In this document: piece after piece, positions 10,692 to 22,520 of the stretch
Numbering within the stretch: position 1 is the first letter of the stretch
How the letters are laid out: every line of letters begins with the position of its first letter
From: Eucommia ulmoides
Lineage: Eukaryota > Streptophyta > Magnoliopsida > Garryales > Eucommiaceae
Direction: 5' to 3'
DNA: 64,000 bases
Assembly: GCA_016647705.1 (NCBI GenBank)
Contig: CM028327.1
Location: 44,533,114-44,597,113, forward strand
Notes under the pieces: model-generated
Seen by the model: the letters and a program-made list of their open reading frames with translations, nothing else
Databases searched by the model: none
What the model was told of the DNA's origin: nothing
Made by a program: the position numbers and the translations under genes

Positions 10692-11699
10692 GTTTTTTTT
10701 TTTTTTTTTTTAACAAAAACATATTTTAATATTGTAATTTGATTAATATTTTAGGCATATTTTAATTACGCGAGAAAATAGGCGATGTAGTAGTTTTAAT
10801 TGTTTTAAATTCTTACCACCAAACACAAAAATATAAGAGAAAATTACTTGTTTTGACACCCTAAAGTTTAGGGATGGGTCTATTTGGATCTTTAGCTTTG
10901 TGAAATTGCACATTTGATACCTCTAGTTTCATATTTGTTTTAATTTCTCAAAATAAAAAATATTATTAATAATTTTGAACAAAAAATAGATTGTACTCAG
11001 CACGTAACCTTACAACGAGGATATTTTCAGTATTTGAATATTTTACTAAATTTAAGACATTTTCCTCTAATATTTCCCTAACAATGATTAAGATTTATCC
11101 CTCTCATTCTTCAAATAAATCTTATTAGGAAAAACGACTTCAATTTAGTGAAATGATAAAATAGCAAAAACATTTTTATTAGAAGATCATATGTTGAGTA
11201 CCACCTATTTTTTAGTCAAAAATCATATTGTTATAATTTTGTAAGATTGAAATAATTGTGAACCTTGAGAAACGAGTTACGCAAGGGAAATCTTAGGGAA
11301 TACGTTAACATCCACCCTCATTTGAGAAAAAATGATCAACATATAATATAAAAAAACTTCCAAATCCAATACGACCCCATTTCATTACTATTCTTTTCCC
11401 TAATTTTTGTCCCCACATCCAAAAATTTAGAATTAATGTACAAAAACAAATATGATAAACACATTTTTGTTCCCAAAAACATTGGGAGTAATTCCTGAAT
11501 TCTTTAAGAATCTGAGAAAAAAATATTGATTCTCGTTCATTTTCACAAAATTATTTTCACTATCACTCCACCGACAATCATACATTTAAAGTAAGAGAAA
11601 AAAAAAACAAATATTGCAACCAAATGTGTTTCCTGTTTTTGTTTCTTAAATTAAAAAAATAAATTTAAAATAATGATTAACATAATTTAACACTACAAG
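10692..11699. other. Intergenic, no gene recognised
   Basis: AT-rich sequence upstream of eIF3h. It contains poly-T and poly-A runs and low-complexity sequence. No coding or structured element can be supported. Confidence 0.5.
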
Positions 11700-11864
11700 T
11701 TTATATATTATTGGGCCGGCCCTATCGTATTTAACCCAGCCCACAACAGTAATCACATTCCTTCGCCCTTCACCAAATCGAACTTCTACTCCTCAGAGCA
11801 ACGAGTTTAGGGTTTCCAAGTGCCATTGTTTTCCTGATCACTCTGCTTCAAACTCCACATCTTC
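11700..11864 (+). promoter_or_regulatory. eIF3h promoter and 5' UTR with site II and telo-box motifs
   Basis: A GGGCC/GGCCC cluster (TTGGGCCGGCCC at 11711-11722) and AGCCCA near 11738 match site II elements bound by TCP factors. TTTAGGGTTT at 11806-11815 is the reverse of the telo-box AAACCCTAAA. The pair is characteristic of plant promoters for ribosomal protein and translation genes, which suits the downstream gene. No clear TATA box is seen. The transcription start is inferred to lie between 11740 and 11800. Confidence 0.6.
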
Positions 11865-14800
11865 ATGGCGAATCGTTCGTAGTCTATTCTCTCTCTTCTC
11901 TGTTGTTTTCTGTATATGTGGAATATGGATAATAGGATGTGAATTTCCTTAAATAACTGTCTGTTTGTGCTATATGCGTTTTGCTCAATGATTTTATGGT
12001 GCATTGGTTGCAGCGACGTCTCGATCGTTCCTTCAGGTGGCAGCTACGGAGGAGGTTGCTCAACCTCTCAGAGTTGTTCAGATGGAGGGACTGGTATTCT
12101 TCTTAACTTTTATGAAGTTTATGTATTGATTGAATAGCTATTTATATTTTTGTGCAATTGTGATGGTGTTTGGATGTTACATGGTGAATCTTAATCAGTT
12201 CTCAGCCATGAAAGGCCGATTGGCATGCTAAACATTTTTGTTATTGGATTTCCGAAAGAGCAGGGGTGATTAAATTTAATTGGATAATCTCCTTTTCTGA
12301 AGTGCTTTTCAGTGTTCATTGTTTTTGAGGGAATTGATTAATCAAAAACTTCCCCCTAGGAAACTTTAATATTCATATTTTTCTAATTAGTGTCTTAAAA
12401 CAGGTCATATTGAAGATAATCAAGCACTGCAAGGAGTTCTCTCCTGCCTTGGTTACTGGGCAACTTCTAGGTCTGGATGTTGGTAGCGTTCTCGAAGTCA
12501 CTAACTGTTTCCCCTTTCCGGTATGTACAATTAGGTTTCACTGCATCTTTCGTGATGTATTACACAAGTAATATTGAAGAAAGAAATTCTTATATGTCAT
12601 TATTATCATGTTCTCATCCGTTTGATGCTGTGTTTGTCAACCAATGATCGAACCGAATGATAGATTAGGGAGGAAGATGAGGAGATTGAAGCAGATGGTG
12701 CTAATTACCAGCTCGAGATGATGAGATGCTTGCGAGAGGTTAATGTTGACAACAACACTGTTGGATGGTAAGTTTACTGTTTAGTTATGTTATGAAGGAA
12801 TCTCAAATGAATAATCATAAGAATGGCATGCAAATAATTAGTTCAGTAATTCACAGTGTTTGGTCCTTGAGTTTCTCAGCTTTTTGCCCCCTCTTTACGG
12901 GGTCAGTTAATGTATTTTTCGTGCCTAGGCAAAAAATTGACTGAACTTATTTTGTGTATTTCATGTCATGTAACATTGTAACATAGGATTCTTTATGTTG
13001 TCGCTTACTTGGATGAGAGTGTTATGTGATTCTTTTCCAAAAATGTTGTCTTCTAATGATTTCGCTTTGTATGTAAGCTTGATTCCTCCTATAGTAGATA
13101 ATTTTTGTCAAAATACTTGATTTTCATGGGGGTTGCCATGTAACCTCACACATCGATACTAGGTCTAGTGAGGTTCTATTAGTCCCAGTATTATATGATT
13201 ACTAAGGAGTCTTTTCTTGAACATTTTCCAGGTATCAATCAACTCTACTCGGTTCCTTTCAGACTGTGGAACTGATTGAGACCTTCATGAATTACCAGGT
13301 TTTTATGAATTCTCTTTGTACAATGGCTATCAAATAGTGCTGTCAGTTTTCTAAAATTATGATGATCAGTTGATGTTCAACTGATCGTTGAAGAAATATA
13401 GGGATTTAACGAATTGACACTTATTTTTGGTTCACTGACATATTAATGCATTACATTTTTGGGTCTATAACTATATTCATTGACTCTCTTCTTTTTTGTG
13501 TGAAAGTGCTATTGAATGATTTTACTCATTTGCTATAGGTGTCTATAGTCTTGAGAAGGAAACTAGAATGCCTTGCCATCAGCTAACTGTTAATCTTGAA
13601 GAAATGCGTGCTACAATAATCGGCCTAATATCTAAATTGCACAAGAATGCTAGGCATCTGTACATGTTAAAAGATATGTAATTTTATATTGTACTAAAAT
13701 TAAATGAATGTTCCACTTTGTGTTCTTTTAGCTTTTGTTTTCCTATTCTATGAGTATGAAGGCTATTCGTTTCCGCTGGGATTGTGTTTTGCTTGGCCGA
13801 GAATGGAAATCACTAGACCTTTGGGCTCCTAGGATTTGACTTTTTGTGTTCAAGTCTTTTCTATGCTATTCGAGTATTGGAGATTTTTCATCTTTCTTCT
13901 TTTTAAAAGGCTTAGAAGTTACCTATAGAAAAGAATTAGAAGTATTTCAATGTCTTTTTACCAAAATGATGGAGATGTCTAAAATTGTACAAATTATCAG
14001 GGTAAAAAGCTTATGAGTCATACCATGAAACTTTTGAAAGTGTAATAGAATATAGAATAAGACATAAGACGAGTATAAAAGTGACTCAATTTAAATTTAT
14101 GCCTAACCAAAAACCTTGGAAGCCATATATACTTAGGAGATTGATTTAGAAATATAGGGAAAGGAAGAACGATTTGCATATGTTTTTTGTGAACTTGGAA
14201 AAAACTTAAGATCGGGTACCTAATAAAGTTTGTGGTCAATTTTGGAAAAGAACAGGCATTTAATGATTATATTAAGGTGGTTAAGGACATCTATGAAGGT
14301 ATAGTTATTAGTGTTCGAACTGTAGGAGGTGATACTTGTGCCTATCCAATTAACATAGGTTTGCATCAAGGATTATCTTTCAATTCGTGCTTCTTCATTT
14401 TCGTGATGGATGAATTGACGAAATATATTCAAGATGGGATACCATAGAATATGTTGTTTGTGGATGAGATAGTAATAGTTGATGAACTAGAAGAAATCTG
14501 AACATTAAGATAGAACGTTGGATGTAAGCATTATAATCTAATGGATTAAAGATCAATAGAACTAAGGCATAATACATGCATTGCATTTTTTTTTTTGCAA
14601 TACTCAGGAAGATGATGACATGGTAAAAATTGAAGATTGAGGTAAGTTTAGATACTTAGGTGCTATACTTTAGGGGAATGGATAATCGAGGAGGATATTA
14701 CACACAAAATTAAGGCAAGATAGTTGGGGTGATTTATGATTGTAGGGTACCATTGAAATTTAAAGGAAGGTTCTACAAAACCGCCAGTAGATCTTCAATT

Positions 14801-17775
14801 CTCTATGGTTCAGAATATTGGGTGGTGAACAAGTGGCATGTTTTGAAAGTAGGTGTAGCAAAGATGATGATGGAATTTGATTATTAGGGAGAGGTTAGGA
14901 AAACACCAATTGAAGATAAGATGAGAGAGAATCTTTTAAACTTGTTTGTACATGTGCATAGAAGACTTGAGGGCCAACCAATATGAAAATGTGATTCTAT
15001 TCAAGTGGAGGTTTGTCCAAGGGAGAGGTAAACCTAAGAAAACTTGGGATGAGACAATTGGGAACGATCTGATTGTTTCAAAGTTAACTGAGCAGATAGC
15101 CCTTGAACGATCTTTATGGTACGAAAGGATCATATATCCAACCATACTTAGTTGGGCGGGCTTTGTTTCGTGTGTGGGTGTGTGTGTGTGTGTGTGTATA
15201 ATTAAGTAATAGTTCTCAACTTAGAATACGTGTTATTTGATGCACCTTGGACACTGGAATTAAGTATATCATTTTTACAAGTCAGTTGTATTAAAAACCT
15301 GCCAAGGGGGAGAGATATTCCTATGTGGAAAGGCAAACTCACTACGAAAACACAGCTCTAGGAAGTCAAAACAAACAAAACTATTTGGAGGATCTACCAC
15401 CTTTAACCGAAACATCATCATGTACAAATATGTCTGATTGATCATGACGATGGTGATCATTATTTTAAATTTAGTCTGTTTATTTATTCAAAAAATATTT
15501 GTCCTCCAGCAGTCAATCCACACGTTTGTCTCTGTTTTTTGTGCCCAACTTAATATTATTGTGGCTGCAGGAGAATATAAGACGGTGTGTATGCATCATT
15601 TATGATCCTTCAAGGTCCAATCAAGGCGTCTTAGCTCTCAAGGCGCTGAAGCTTTCTGATTCATTCATGGATCTTTACCGGAATAACAATTTTACTGGAG
15701 AAAAGTATGGGCTCTTTTCCATTCACTAAGAAATAAATAATGCGAAAGAACTATTTAATGGATTTTAATTTGCCCTATTACCCTTTACAGATTAAGAGAG
15801 AAGAATCTATCGTGGGTGGATATCTTTGAGGAGATACCTGTATGCATCTGATGCCCTACTCTCCATTCTTTCAACATAATGCTTCTTTGTTTTTATGTTG
15901 TGGAAGGTTACAAGCTTCCCGTTTCCTGAAACCAACTCATGTTTATTAAATACATCAAACAAACTTTCCCAAATGGATCCCAAGTTTTCTGAATATGAAG
16001 TTTTTGGGAAGTACAGAGTGATGTTAATAAATATGTTCCTATTTTGGTTTAGGCTTTTATGTTACTTGTATTTTTGACAGATAAAGGTTTCAAACTCGGC
16101 TCTTATCAGTGCCTTCATGACCGAGCTTGAAGCTGACACACCCGTCACCCAGGTAAGTCATAATCCCGCTATCTGGAGGTAAGCAGTTACTCAAACATCA
16201 TATAAACTTCAACATCTTATTTTATTTCTGTACGGCAGTGCGATTACGATAGACTCCAATTGTCAACGAATCCAATTCTGGAGAGGAATGTTGAGTTTTT
16301 GATTGAATGCATGGATGACTTATCAATGGAACAACAAAAGGTTAGTTTTTCTTTCCTTCCCCTTTTGGGCTTTCTTTTACTAGTATGAATTGGTGTGGTT
16401 GAGACAACAAAAACACTTGTTCTGTTTCCAGTTCCAATTCTATTATCGGAACCTCTCACGTCAGCAAGCTCAGCAGCAAACATGGCTTCAAAAAAGAAGG
16501 TACTTCCCCTTTCCTCTTATGCCTCATTTGGATTGAGAGAAAATAAAGAATTTGATTTTTTTTTTTTTTTTTTCTTAACTTGGTTCATGTGTATGTTTTC
16601 TTTAGGGCTGAGAACATGGCAAGGAAAGCTGCAGGAGAAGAGCCATTGCCCGAAGAGGATCCAACAAACCCCATCTTTAAGCCACTCCCGGAACCCTCAC
16701 GTTTGGATAGCTTTCTCATAACCAATCAAATGGGCAACTACTGCAACCAAATCAATGGGTACGTTCCAATCTCTTTTGACACTTAGCACCCTTGAAGTTT
16801 GACCATTATCTCATTCTGGTCCCATTCTACTTTTTGACTGCAAACGGTCATGTGGCATGCATCTAACTGTTTTTAAGGGATTTAATGGATACTCTCAGCC
16901 TCATCCCTTCCTTCACCCCCATCCGCATTTTTCTTCCAAAGCTACACACACATATATATGTTTATTCCTGTGTGTTTGGACATGATTGTTTACCATAAAA
17001 ATTATAACGCGGAGAATGATTTGGACTAAATTGGGATGATTAAGAAACTTGAGGGTATTATGTGTTCAAATTAAAACCATAAGAACCAAAATGAGATAGT
17101 AGTCAAACTTCAAGGGTGCAAATTGTTAAAAACCTTACTCAAAATGAAATATTAGTCCTTACTTATTATTATGATTCTTGCATTAATGAGATCGGTTCGA
17201 ATGATATTCATTTTAAGAGCAATTTCCTTTCTCATAATTACTAGTTTCTTTGGATGGAGCATAATTAGTATTTAGTTGTCTTACCCGTCAATGTTAATAT
17301 AATTGGAGAAATTAGTAGATTGTCCTTTAAACAAGTCACTTAAATTTTTTATACTTGGATTTCTTCTTATTTTTTTATTTTTTAATCTTTCAGCTAACAT
17401 CAACTACATTAATTGATTGAAGTTATGAGTTAATTGATATGATGTTCTAGTTGATATTACCTAAATTATTGGCAAGGACAAAAAAATAAGTTGCTTTGAA
17501 CAAAAAAATTGAAAATCCAAAAAATGAGTATTATACTAAGAACCCCTTAATAATTTTGGTGGCCTTGGTTATTTTTAATGTTTTTATCTCTGTTTTTTAA
17601 TTACCTAAAAACATATAGCAGAAAGTAAGAAAAATTATAAAAAAAAAAATTATTTCCATTTTGTTCCTAGTTCTTTAGAACAATTTTTGGGGAGGTGAAC
17701 ATCATTTTTTTTGTTGTAATGGAAACAAAAAAAAAATAGCATAAACACTAAAATGGCCACCTTAGAGAAGAATCC

Positions 17776-17813
<38 letters not shown>

Positions 17814-18285
17814 ATCCCCGTGCTCTAATTTATAAGTAATATAATTTTATTTGAAGTTAGGTTTGAATTTTTGTCCAATATATTTTGAGGCATGTTGTTA
17901 GTTTGTTAGAGATATTGTAGGATCTTGAATTTAATGATGAATGCATAAGGCCGAGGTGAGAAGTGTGTCCTTAAGATCACCCAAGAAGGGGATTAGTCTA
18001 GGTGCACGAAAGTTGACCCGGATACACCTTACCGTAAAAAATAAAATAAAAAAATAGAAGAGATATATAAGATTATGAGAGTTTTAAATATTATTTGATC
18101 CCAATCGTTGGATTTAAAATTGATCCAACGATTGAAAATGTTTAAAGTATGAAATATATTTGAATCTGTGTTTTTTGTGGTGTAACATATAACGGAAATT
18201 TGATTGAGAATATGGATAATGCAGGGTTGCGGGGCAGAGTTTCAGCAGGTTGTATCTGATGAAGGCGTTGCATGATGAAAATTGA
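11865..18285 (+). CDS. TIF3H1: Eukaryotic translation initiation factor 3 subunit h (eIF3h)
   Basis: eIF3h is an MPN-domain subunit of the eIF3 complex, which helps the 40S ribosome recruit mRNA. In Arabidopsis it supports reinitiation after upstream ORFs. Twelve exons can be placed: 11865-11874, 12014-12093, 12404-12520, 12664-12767, 13232-13298, 15571-15704, 15791-15839, 16081-16152, 16239-16340, 16432-16499, 16606-16758 and 18225-18285. Phases agree throughout and sum to 1017 nt (338 residues; Arabidopsis has about 337). Key text: [57 protein letters not shown], and a last exon ending [14 protein letters not shown]. Exon 1 codes only for the first three residues plus one base, with donor GTTCGT, the weakest call in the model. 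The MPN domain is the non-catalytic kind (no JAMM metal site). Intron 5 (2.3 kb) holds a LINE remnant and intron 11 a MITE. No disabling change is visible. Confidence 0.95.
13990..15160 (+). mobile_element. LINE-type reverse transcriptase remnant in eIF3h intron 5
   Basis: Decayed coding on plus matches plant non-LTR reverse transcriptases in order: a KLMSHTMK-like start near 14010, [11 protein letters not shown] and FVNLEKT near 14150-14200, then [28 protein letters not shown] and [12 protein letters not shown] (14270-14440). Next come LFVDEIV (a degenerate YADD-type catalytic box) and a C-terminal [13 protein letters not shown] near 15025-15060. Stops and shifts occur throughout. No target duplication was located. 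It is in the same direction as eIF3h. Confidence 0.8.
16774..17131. mobile_element. Foldback MITE in eIF3h intron 11
   Basis: The left arm GCACCCTTGAAGTTTGACCA is repeated inverted at the right end (TCAAACTTCAAGGGTGC at about 17103-17119). The arms extend through TATCTCATTCTGGT versus its complement. It is about 350 bp with no coding capacity. Longer relatives with the same AAGTTTGACCAAAAT and CACTTTGGTCC wording lie at 31998-32476 and 36600-37066. Confidence 0.75.
17776..17811. repeat. (CA)n microsatellite
   Basis: An uninterrupted run of about 16 CA units in eIF3h intron 11, followed by GAGA. Confidence 0.95.
17935..18055. mobile_element. Possible SINE tail in eIF3h intron 11
   Basis: The phrase TTAGTCTAGGTGCACGAAAG, followed by TTGACCCGGATACACCTTACCGT and an A-rich tail, resembles the 3' part of plant SINEs. 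There is no clear A box or B box upstream, so only a tail is proposed. Confidence 0.35.
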
Positions 18286-18894
18286 TGCAATCTCCCTCTC
18301 ATCCTTTGAAGCTTTGATTGCATTTTTATTTTGTTTCTTTTTTTAAATTTTAATTTTATTTACCTTGATGTCCTTATTTCTAGTTAGATTTCTCCGGAGC
18401 AAAAAAAATGTAAAACAAAATTTTGATCAAATCTAATTTGAGTAATGCTTGTGGAATTTGATTGAATTTTAGTCTATTTCATCAAATAGCTTACATGGAG
18501 AGAATGTGTTTTTTATATTCATGGTACTTTTTTCATGTAATAATTTTTGTATTTTTGATTTAGACTCAGAAAAATTATTGTATTGTGAGGGGTGGATGAA
18601 TTAAAATTTTACTTTTATTTTTCAAAAATCTTTTAAAAAATGCAATAATCTAAATGAATGGAAAATTGTACTTTTCATCCTCAAAATTTGAGATGAGTGT
18701 CTAATTGGGCATAAAAAATAACACATTTTTAGTTTAATTTTTAATGGATGAAAATGTGCACGTGGTTTACACCTGATATTAATTTATTGAGTAATTTTCT
18801 CACTTTAGGTAGAACTAATCACGTGGATAATTTAAACAGTTATAAAAAATTTAAGGTATTTGTGTGACAAGTTTATTATTTTATCTTTAACTTT

Positions 18895-19255
18895 AAAAAA
18901 GTCGCACACACAATTATAATTTATGTTTTAGTCCCGCCTTAAAAAAAGACAAAAAATTTAATACACGTGCTGCATTCTCGCAGTTACATGTATCTAATTT
19001 GTATGTAAAATATTTGTTAAATATAATAAATATTACATGACTACATGAAATATAATTACTTGTATTTTGTAATATGTTACTAATATTATATAGGTACATG
19101 TAACTAATATTATAAAAATGTGAGCACATGCAAGACTAATACACAAGCAAAAATCAATTTAAGAGACTAAATCAAAAATTGTGTTTTAAATGAGATTAAT
19201 AACATATTACACCCGTTATTTAGGACTACTCACCAATTATCCTATAAGGAAAATT
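18895..19255 (-). mobile_element. AT-rich repeat related to 28785-29330
   Basis: On the minus strand it shares with 28785-29330 a GGATAATT...TAGTCC start, a CTTGTGTATTAGTC(T/C)TGCATGTG core and internal short repeats of the type AATATTAGTTACATGTA. It ends near a GCGGGACTAAAACA / GCGAGATTAAAACA phrase. Two related copies in opposite orientation suggest a small mobile element with internal tandem repeats. No coding capacity. Confidence 0.5.
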
Positions 19256-19489
19256 TGGTGATAGGTCCCATTTCATAAAACTATCACTTTGCGGGTCCTG
19301 TAACAGTGATTTTTTAATATATAGTTTAATCCTTAAAAAGTGATTTTTTTGAGTCTTAAGATCTCTCAACAACATTTCCAACCTAAACTTCATGTTCAAA
19401 AGTATAATTTCATTACAAATGAGTTAGAAAAAACGGAAAAAAACGCGCGTAAAAAAAAAAAGGAAAAGAAAAATATAAAGGAAAAACAA
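19256..19489. other. Unassigned AT-rich spacer
   Basis: Nothing recognisable apart from an A-rich stretch at 19440-19490. Confidence 0.4.
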
Positions 19490-19850
19490 ATGCAAACCAG
19501 CGGTAGCTTCATTGCCGGAAACACGTCCTCCTTCGGGTACTCCTCCATGCTCCGGTCTACGCACTCCAACCCATTTCCTTCCTGCAGCATAACCCTCACG
19601 TGGTCACTCACTACCACCGCGTTGTCTTCCCATCGGCCTTCGACCGGTGACGAGCTCGAGGACCAGCAAGCCGAATCCGTAGACGTCGCACTTCTCGTTC
19701 ACGCTCTGGCTCCGGTGCCTCGAAGCCTTGCACGCTGTGAAACCTGTTGTTGACCGCTACGTGTTCGTCGAAATGCGCCAGAAGCCTGACGAGCCTGAAA
19801 TCCGATGTTTTAGGGCTGAGATCCTTCGTCGCAAGGTAAATAAGGTTAGT
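19490..19850 (-). pseudogene. Receptor-like kinase C-lobe fragment
   Basis: The minus strand reads the end of a plant LRR receptor-like kinase domain in three frames. In order these are DLSPKTSDFRLVRLLAHFDE (subdomain VII, normally DFGLARLL), HSVQGFEAPE (normally YMAPE), NEKCDVYGFGLLVLELVTGR (subdomain IX) and VVVSDHVRVMLQEGNGLECV. The closest wording I know is in the IRK/PXC2 group. The DFG-type glycine is replaced, at least two frameshifts separate the blocks, and the rest of the kinase, membrane span and LRRs are absent. GC content is well above the flanks. Confidence 0.75.
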
Positions 19851-19957
19851 TATTTCTTGCCTTCATCTTCGAATTTCGAAACCATCATTATATCCAAAAG
19901 GAAAATGGCTAAGAAAATCAAGGAGATATCCACATCTTTGGAATTAATTAACAGCTG
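19805..19957 (+). pseudogene. NLR coiled-coil domain fragment
   Basis: The plus-strand frame AEILRRKVNKVSYFLPSSSN, continuing KMAKKIKEISTSLELIN, matches the end of the Rx-type coiled-coil domain of plant NLR proteins. It parallels RRKVKKVTTFMPSSSKSS and GEKIKKRLASLKKINEQA of the NLR at 45.2-45.8 kb. It stops at 19958 and lacks any NB-ARC. It abuts the kinase fragment in opposite orientation, sharing a few bases near 19820-19840. Confidence 0.65.
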
Positions 19958-19965
19958 AAGATGAA

Positions 19966-20325
19966 GCAATACCTTGTACTTGCAAAAGAAAGCTAGTGAG
20001 TTGTTTCTTCATGTTTGTGTCGTTTGATTAACGTTCGTGTATTTTATTTTTTGTTTTGATAAAATATTATGATCCCAAAATTTTGTTCTAAAATATGAAA
20101 TTGTTAAAAAAGAAAAAAAACTGAAATTATTGATCAATTTAGAAATTCCTGGATCTTAGATGGACAATAATGATGTTTTTTTCTTTTATGTCCATTCGAG
20201 TTTTTATTCTTAGTTTCTTTTTGAAAGAACATAAGCATGTAATAACTCTTAGGAGATTCGGCCTCCAGCGAGGCAAACAATGATTGCACGGTCAACAATA
20301 ATATTGTTAAATAAAAGTTTCCCAA
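19966..20325. other. Unassigned sequence next to the proposed breakpoint
   Basis: AT-rich, with an open minus-strand frame (20325-20134, including SLFASLEAESPKSYYMLMFF) that I do not recognise. A GAATCTCCTAA phrase on minus near 20250 recalls the TRIM LTR end (GAATCTCCAAACA) but the match is too short to assign. Confidence 0.3.
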
Positions 20326-20339
20326 GTGCTAAACACTGA

Positions 20340-22081
20340 CCGGGGAGGATCGCTTACCGAGAACGTATGCCAATTCATGTCGGCGCAGAGCTTGGCATCT
20401 GACTTGTCGGCGAATCTCTTTCTGTCCGCCGGTGGCACCATTCGCATCACAAAATGCGTCAGTACGGTGGTGTTCTGCGTCGCTAATTGGTCGGGGCGGA
20501 GCCCGGTTCCGATGATTAATTTATCCGGTTATTCTCCACCCCTATGTGGTTGCTCTTCTTCTTGGGCCGAGGTGACAGGACAACTCTTCTTATTTCGGCC
20601 AGTCGGCACATCGGATGTCCCCACCTTCCTCTTCCCCTTGTCTTTTCTGATGAGTGGGGCTGGGTCTTCCTCGATGACCTCTTTTTGCTCGACCCGTGCA
20701 ACTACCGGGGTCTCAACCCCTCTCGGCATTGGGGTAGGTCCGACCTGACTGGCGGGTCCCATATCCTCGATCCTCGGTCTGGGCGGTGTGCTTTGGGCAG
20801 CCTGTCGAGAGTCCACGACTCTCTTTGCCATACGGGCTATCGCAGCCAGATCCATCACTGAAGAGCAAGCAAACATACAAATCCAATCAGCAGGAAGGAA
20901 AATAAATCAAGTTAAATAAAATGACTGGGACGAGCTCAACTCACTTACCGTTTTGCGACTCCGGGTTCAAGGTCGGCGCCGGTAGGAACGAGTTGCTCCA
21001 AAAGTAGATGTCGTGCAGACACGACGTGAGCAGATGATTGACATTTGTAAACAGCGTCCGAAGGATCACCTCCTTCTCTTGTAAGATCTCTGCGCTGGGC
21101 TGGCGTTTCCTCATCACTAAACGGAAAAAGAAGCTCGTTAGATCTAAAACTGAGGTGAGGGTAATGAGTTCCGAGCTGAAAAGGCTTACCCAGATCTCCC
21201 CAGTGCCTCTGGATCGGAAAATCAAACGACGGCTTCTTGTTGGACTCCCACCCGGTACCTCCCAAGAAAAAAAATCCCGGTTTCCAGTCTTTAATGGAGT
21301 CTGGGTAGCCCTTAAGGAACTTTTGCCGGGCTAATAGGTAAAATCAGCCCTTCCCGTCGGGCATGGCCTTCACCAAGAACAGTGTGTGAAATAGGTCGAG
21401 GGATGGCGTAATCCCCTCGGCCAGGTAGATGATATGAAATGACACGATCATGCGAATACTGTTGGGAGAGAGCTGTGACGGACACAGACCCAAATCCCAA
21501 CAAACCTCACTCACCTAGGGGTGGAGGAGAATTCGCAGCCCGGCCTGCAGTTGCTGGTCGTAAATTGCGATAAACCCCTCGGGTAGATCGCATGCTCGAT
21601 CGTCCAGCCTAGCAGCCCGGAGCACCACTGAGCTGGGGATCGCGTAATTATTATAGAGTTTACGGACCGCTTTCTCCGATAGCTCAGATTCTAGCCCCCA
21701 GACCAGAGCGCCCCGAGGAATAGTACAGGACAATCGACAGGAAGTCGAACTCACCTAGGGAGGACTCTTGGAAGTAAACGGCCTGGTAGCCGCAGAATCG
21801 CCGATGGAGCCTGCCTCGCGTCCCGTCCCCCAAGACCCACGGGGTGGACCGGCCGCAGGGAGTGCCCCTGCACTGATCTCACCCTGAGACTTCTCGGACG
21901 AAGATGTCCACTGAACAGAGGGCTCTTACCCACCTTTCGACCCGGAGGCTGGAAGAATAGTGAGGTTTGACTTCGTCGCAAACGAGTTAAGCTTTATTTG
22001 GACGCCTGGAGAGTACACGGCTATAACGTCTATTAAGGACGCGCTACTCCCCGACCAGCCGACCTCAGAAGTAGAAGACAT
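20340..22081 (-). pseudogene. N-terminal half of the element's antisense gene (gypsy-type aORF)
   Basis: The ATG at 22081 starts MSSTSEVGWSGSSASLIDVI. Downstream blocks match the family Pfam names 'putative gypsy type transposon' (Transposase_28): YAIPSSVVLRAARLDDRA with LPEGFIAIYDQQLQAGLR (21700-21520), then SPNSIRMIVSFHIIYLAEG (21480-21400) and WKPGFFFLGGTGWESNKKPS (21280-21220). Several introns have canonical sites on minus: donor GGTAAGCC at 21190 with acceptor CCGTTTAG at 21120; donor GGTAAGTG at 20948 with acceptor CTCTTCAG at 20868; donor GGTAAGCG at 20356, whose acceptor is missing here. At least one in-frame stop is present (after MPDGKG). Coding is antisense to the adjacent LTR. The C-terminal half appears to be at 5771-6303. 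Confidence 0.75.
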
Positions 22082-22159
22082 GAAGAAGAAGAAGAAGATG
22101 AAAATGGAAGAAAAGAAGACAAGGACAGGAAGAGTACCTTGCTCAGGAGGTCGGTGAGA

Positions 22160-22225
22160 GCTTTCGTGAAAATCTGGTGAGGAAATTTGGAGAGTGAGCC
22201 GTGTATTTATAGGATGCAGAGAAGT
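22160..22225 (-). promoter_or_regulatory. TATA region of the antisense gene
   Basis: On minus, CCTATAAATACACGG lies at about 22213-22199, roughly 120 bp upstream of the ATG at 22081. It is followed by a pyrimidine-rich leader ending in a TTC microsatellite (22110-22080). Spacing fits a plant core promoter. It lies inside the element, pointing away from the 3' LTR. Confidence 0.6.
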
Positions 22226-22504
22226 CAAAATGTCGCGTCGCATTGAACGGCTCGTAGAACCTCGGTTCCCGCGCTTCAGCCACGTGTCGGGCATCTGGAT
22301 GGACTGACAGTCTGATTTCCTCGAGAAGCCAAAAGGCGCATTCGACACGTTGGTCTAGCTTCCGGGAGACGCCAATGGACATGCCCGACCACTGACCAGT
22401 GGATATGCCTGATGCCACCAACCGCTCTCTTATTCGGATTGGTTGCTCACTCCGTGGGGCCTGACAGCTAAATCCTCAGCGTCTCATGTTTCATTTCCAC
22501 GCAA

Positions 22505-22520
22505 AGGCTTGGGGGGCAAC
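22505..22520 (+). other. Polypurine tract
   Basis: AGGCTTGGGGGGCAAC sits immediately before the LTR start TGATGTGGG at 22521. That is the position of the plus-strand primer for reverse transcription, and it identifies the following repeat as the 3' LTR. Confidence 0.75.

Noticed and set aside
19340-19753. 137-codon plus-strand frame
   Set aside because: It is antisense to the clear receptor-kinase motifs on minus and starts in lysine-rich low-complexity sequence.
20200-20330. Missing TRIM 3' LTR tail expected next to the second inversion junction
   Set aside because: Only an 11 bp GAATCTCCTAA-like match was seen. That is too short, so this prediction of the inversion model remains unconfirmed.
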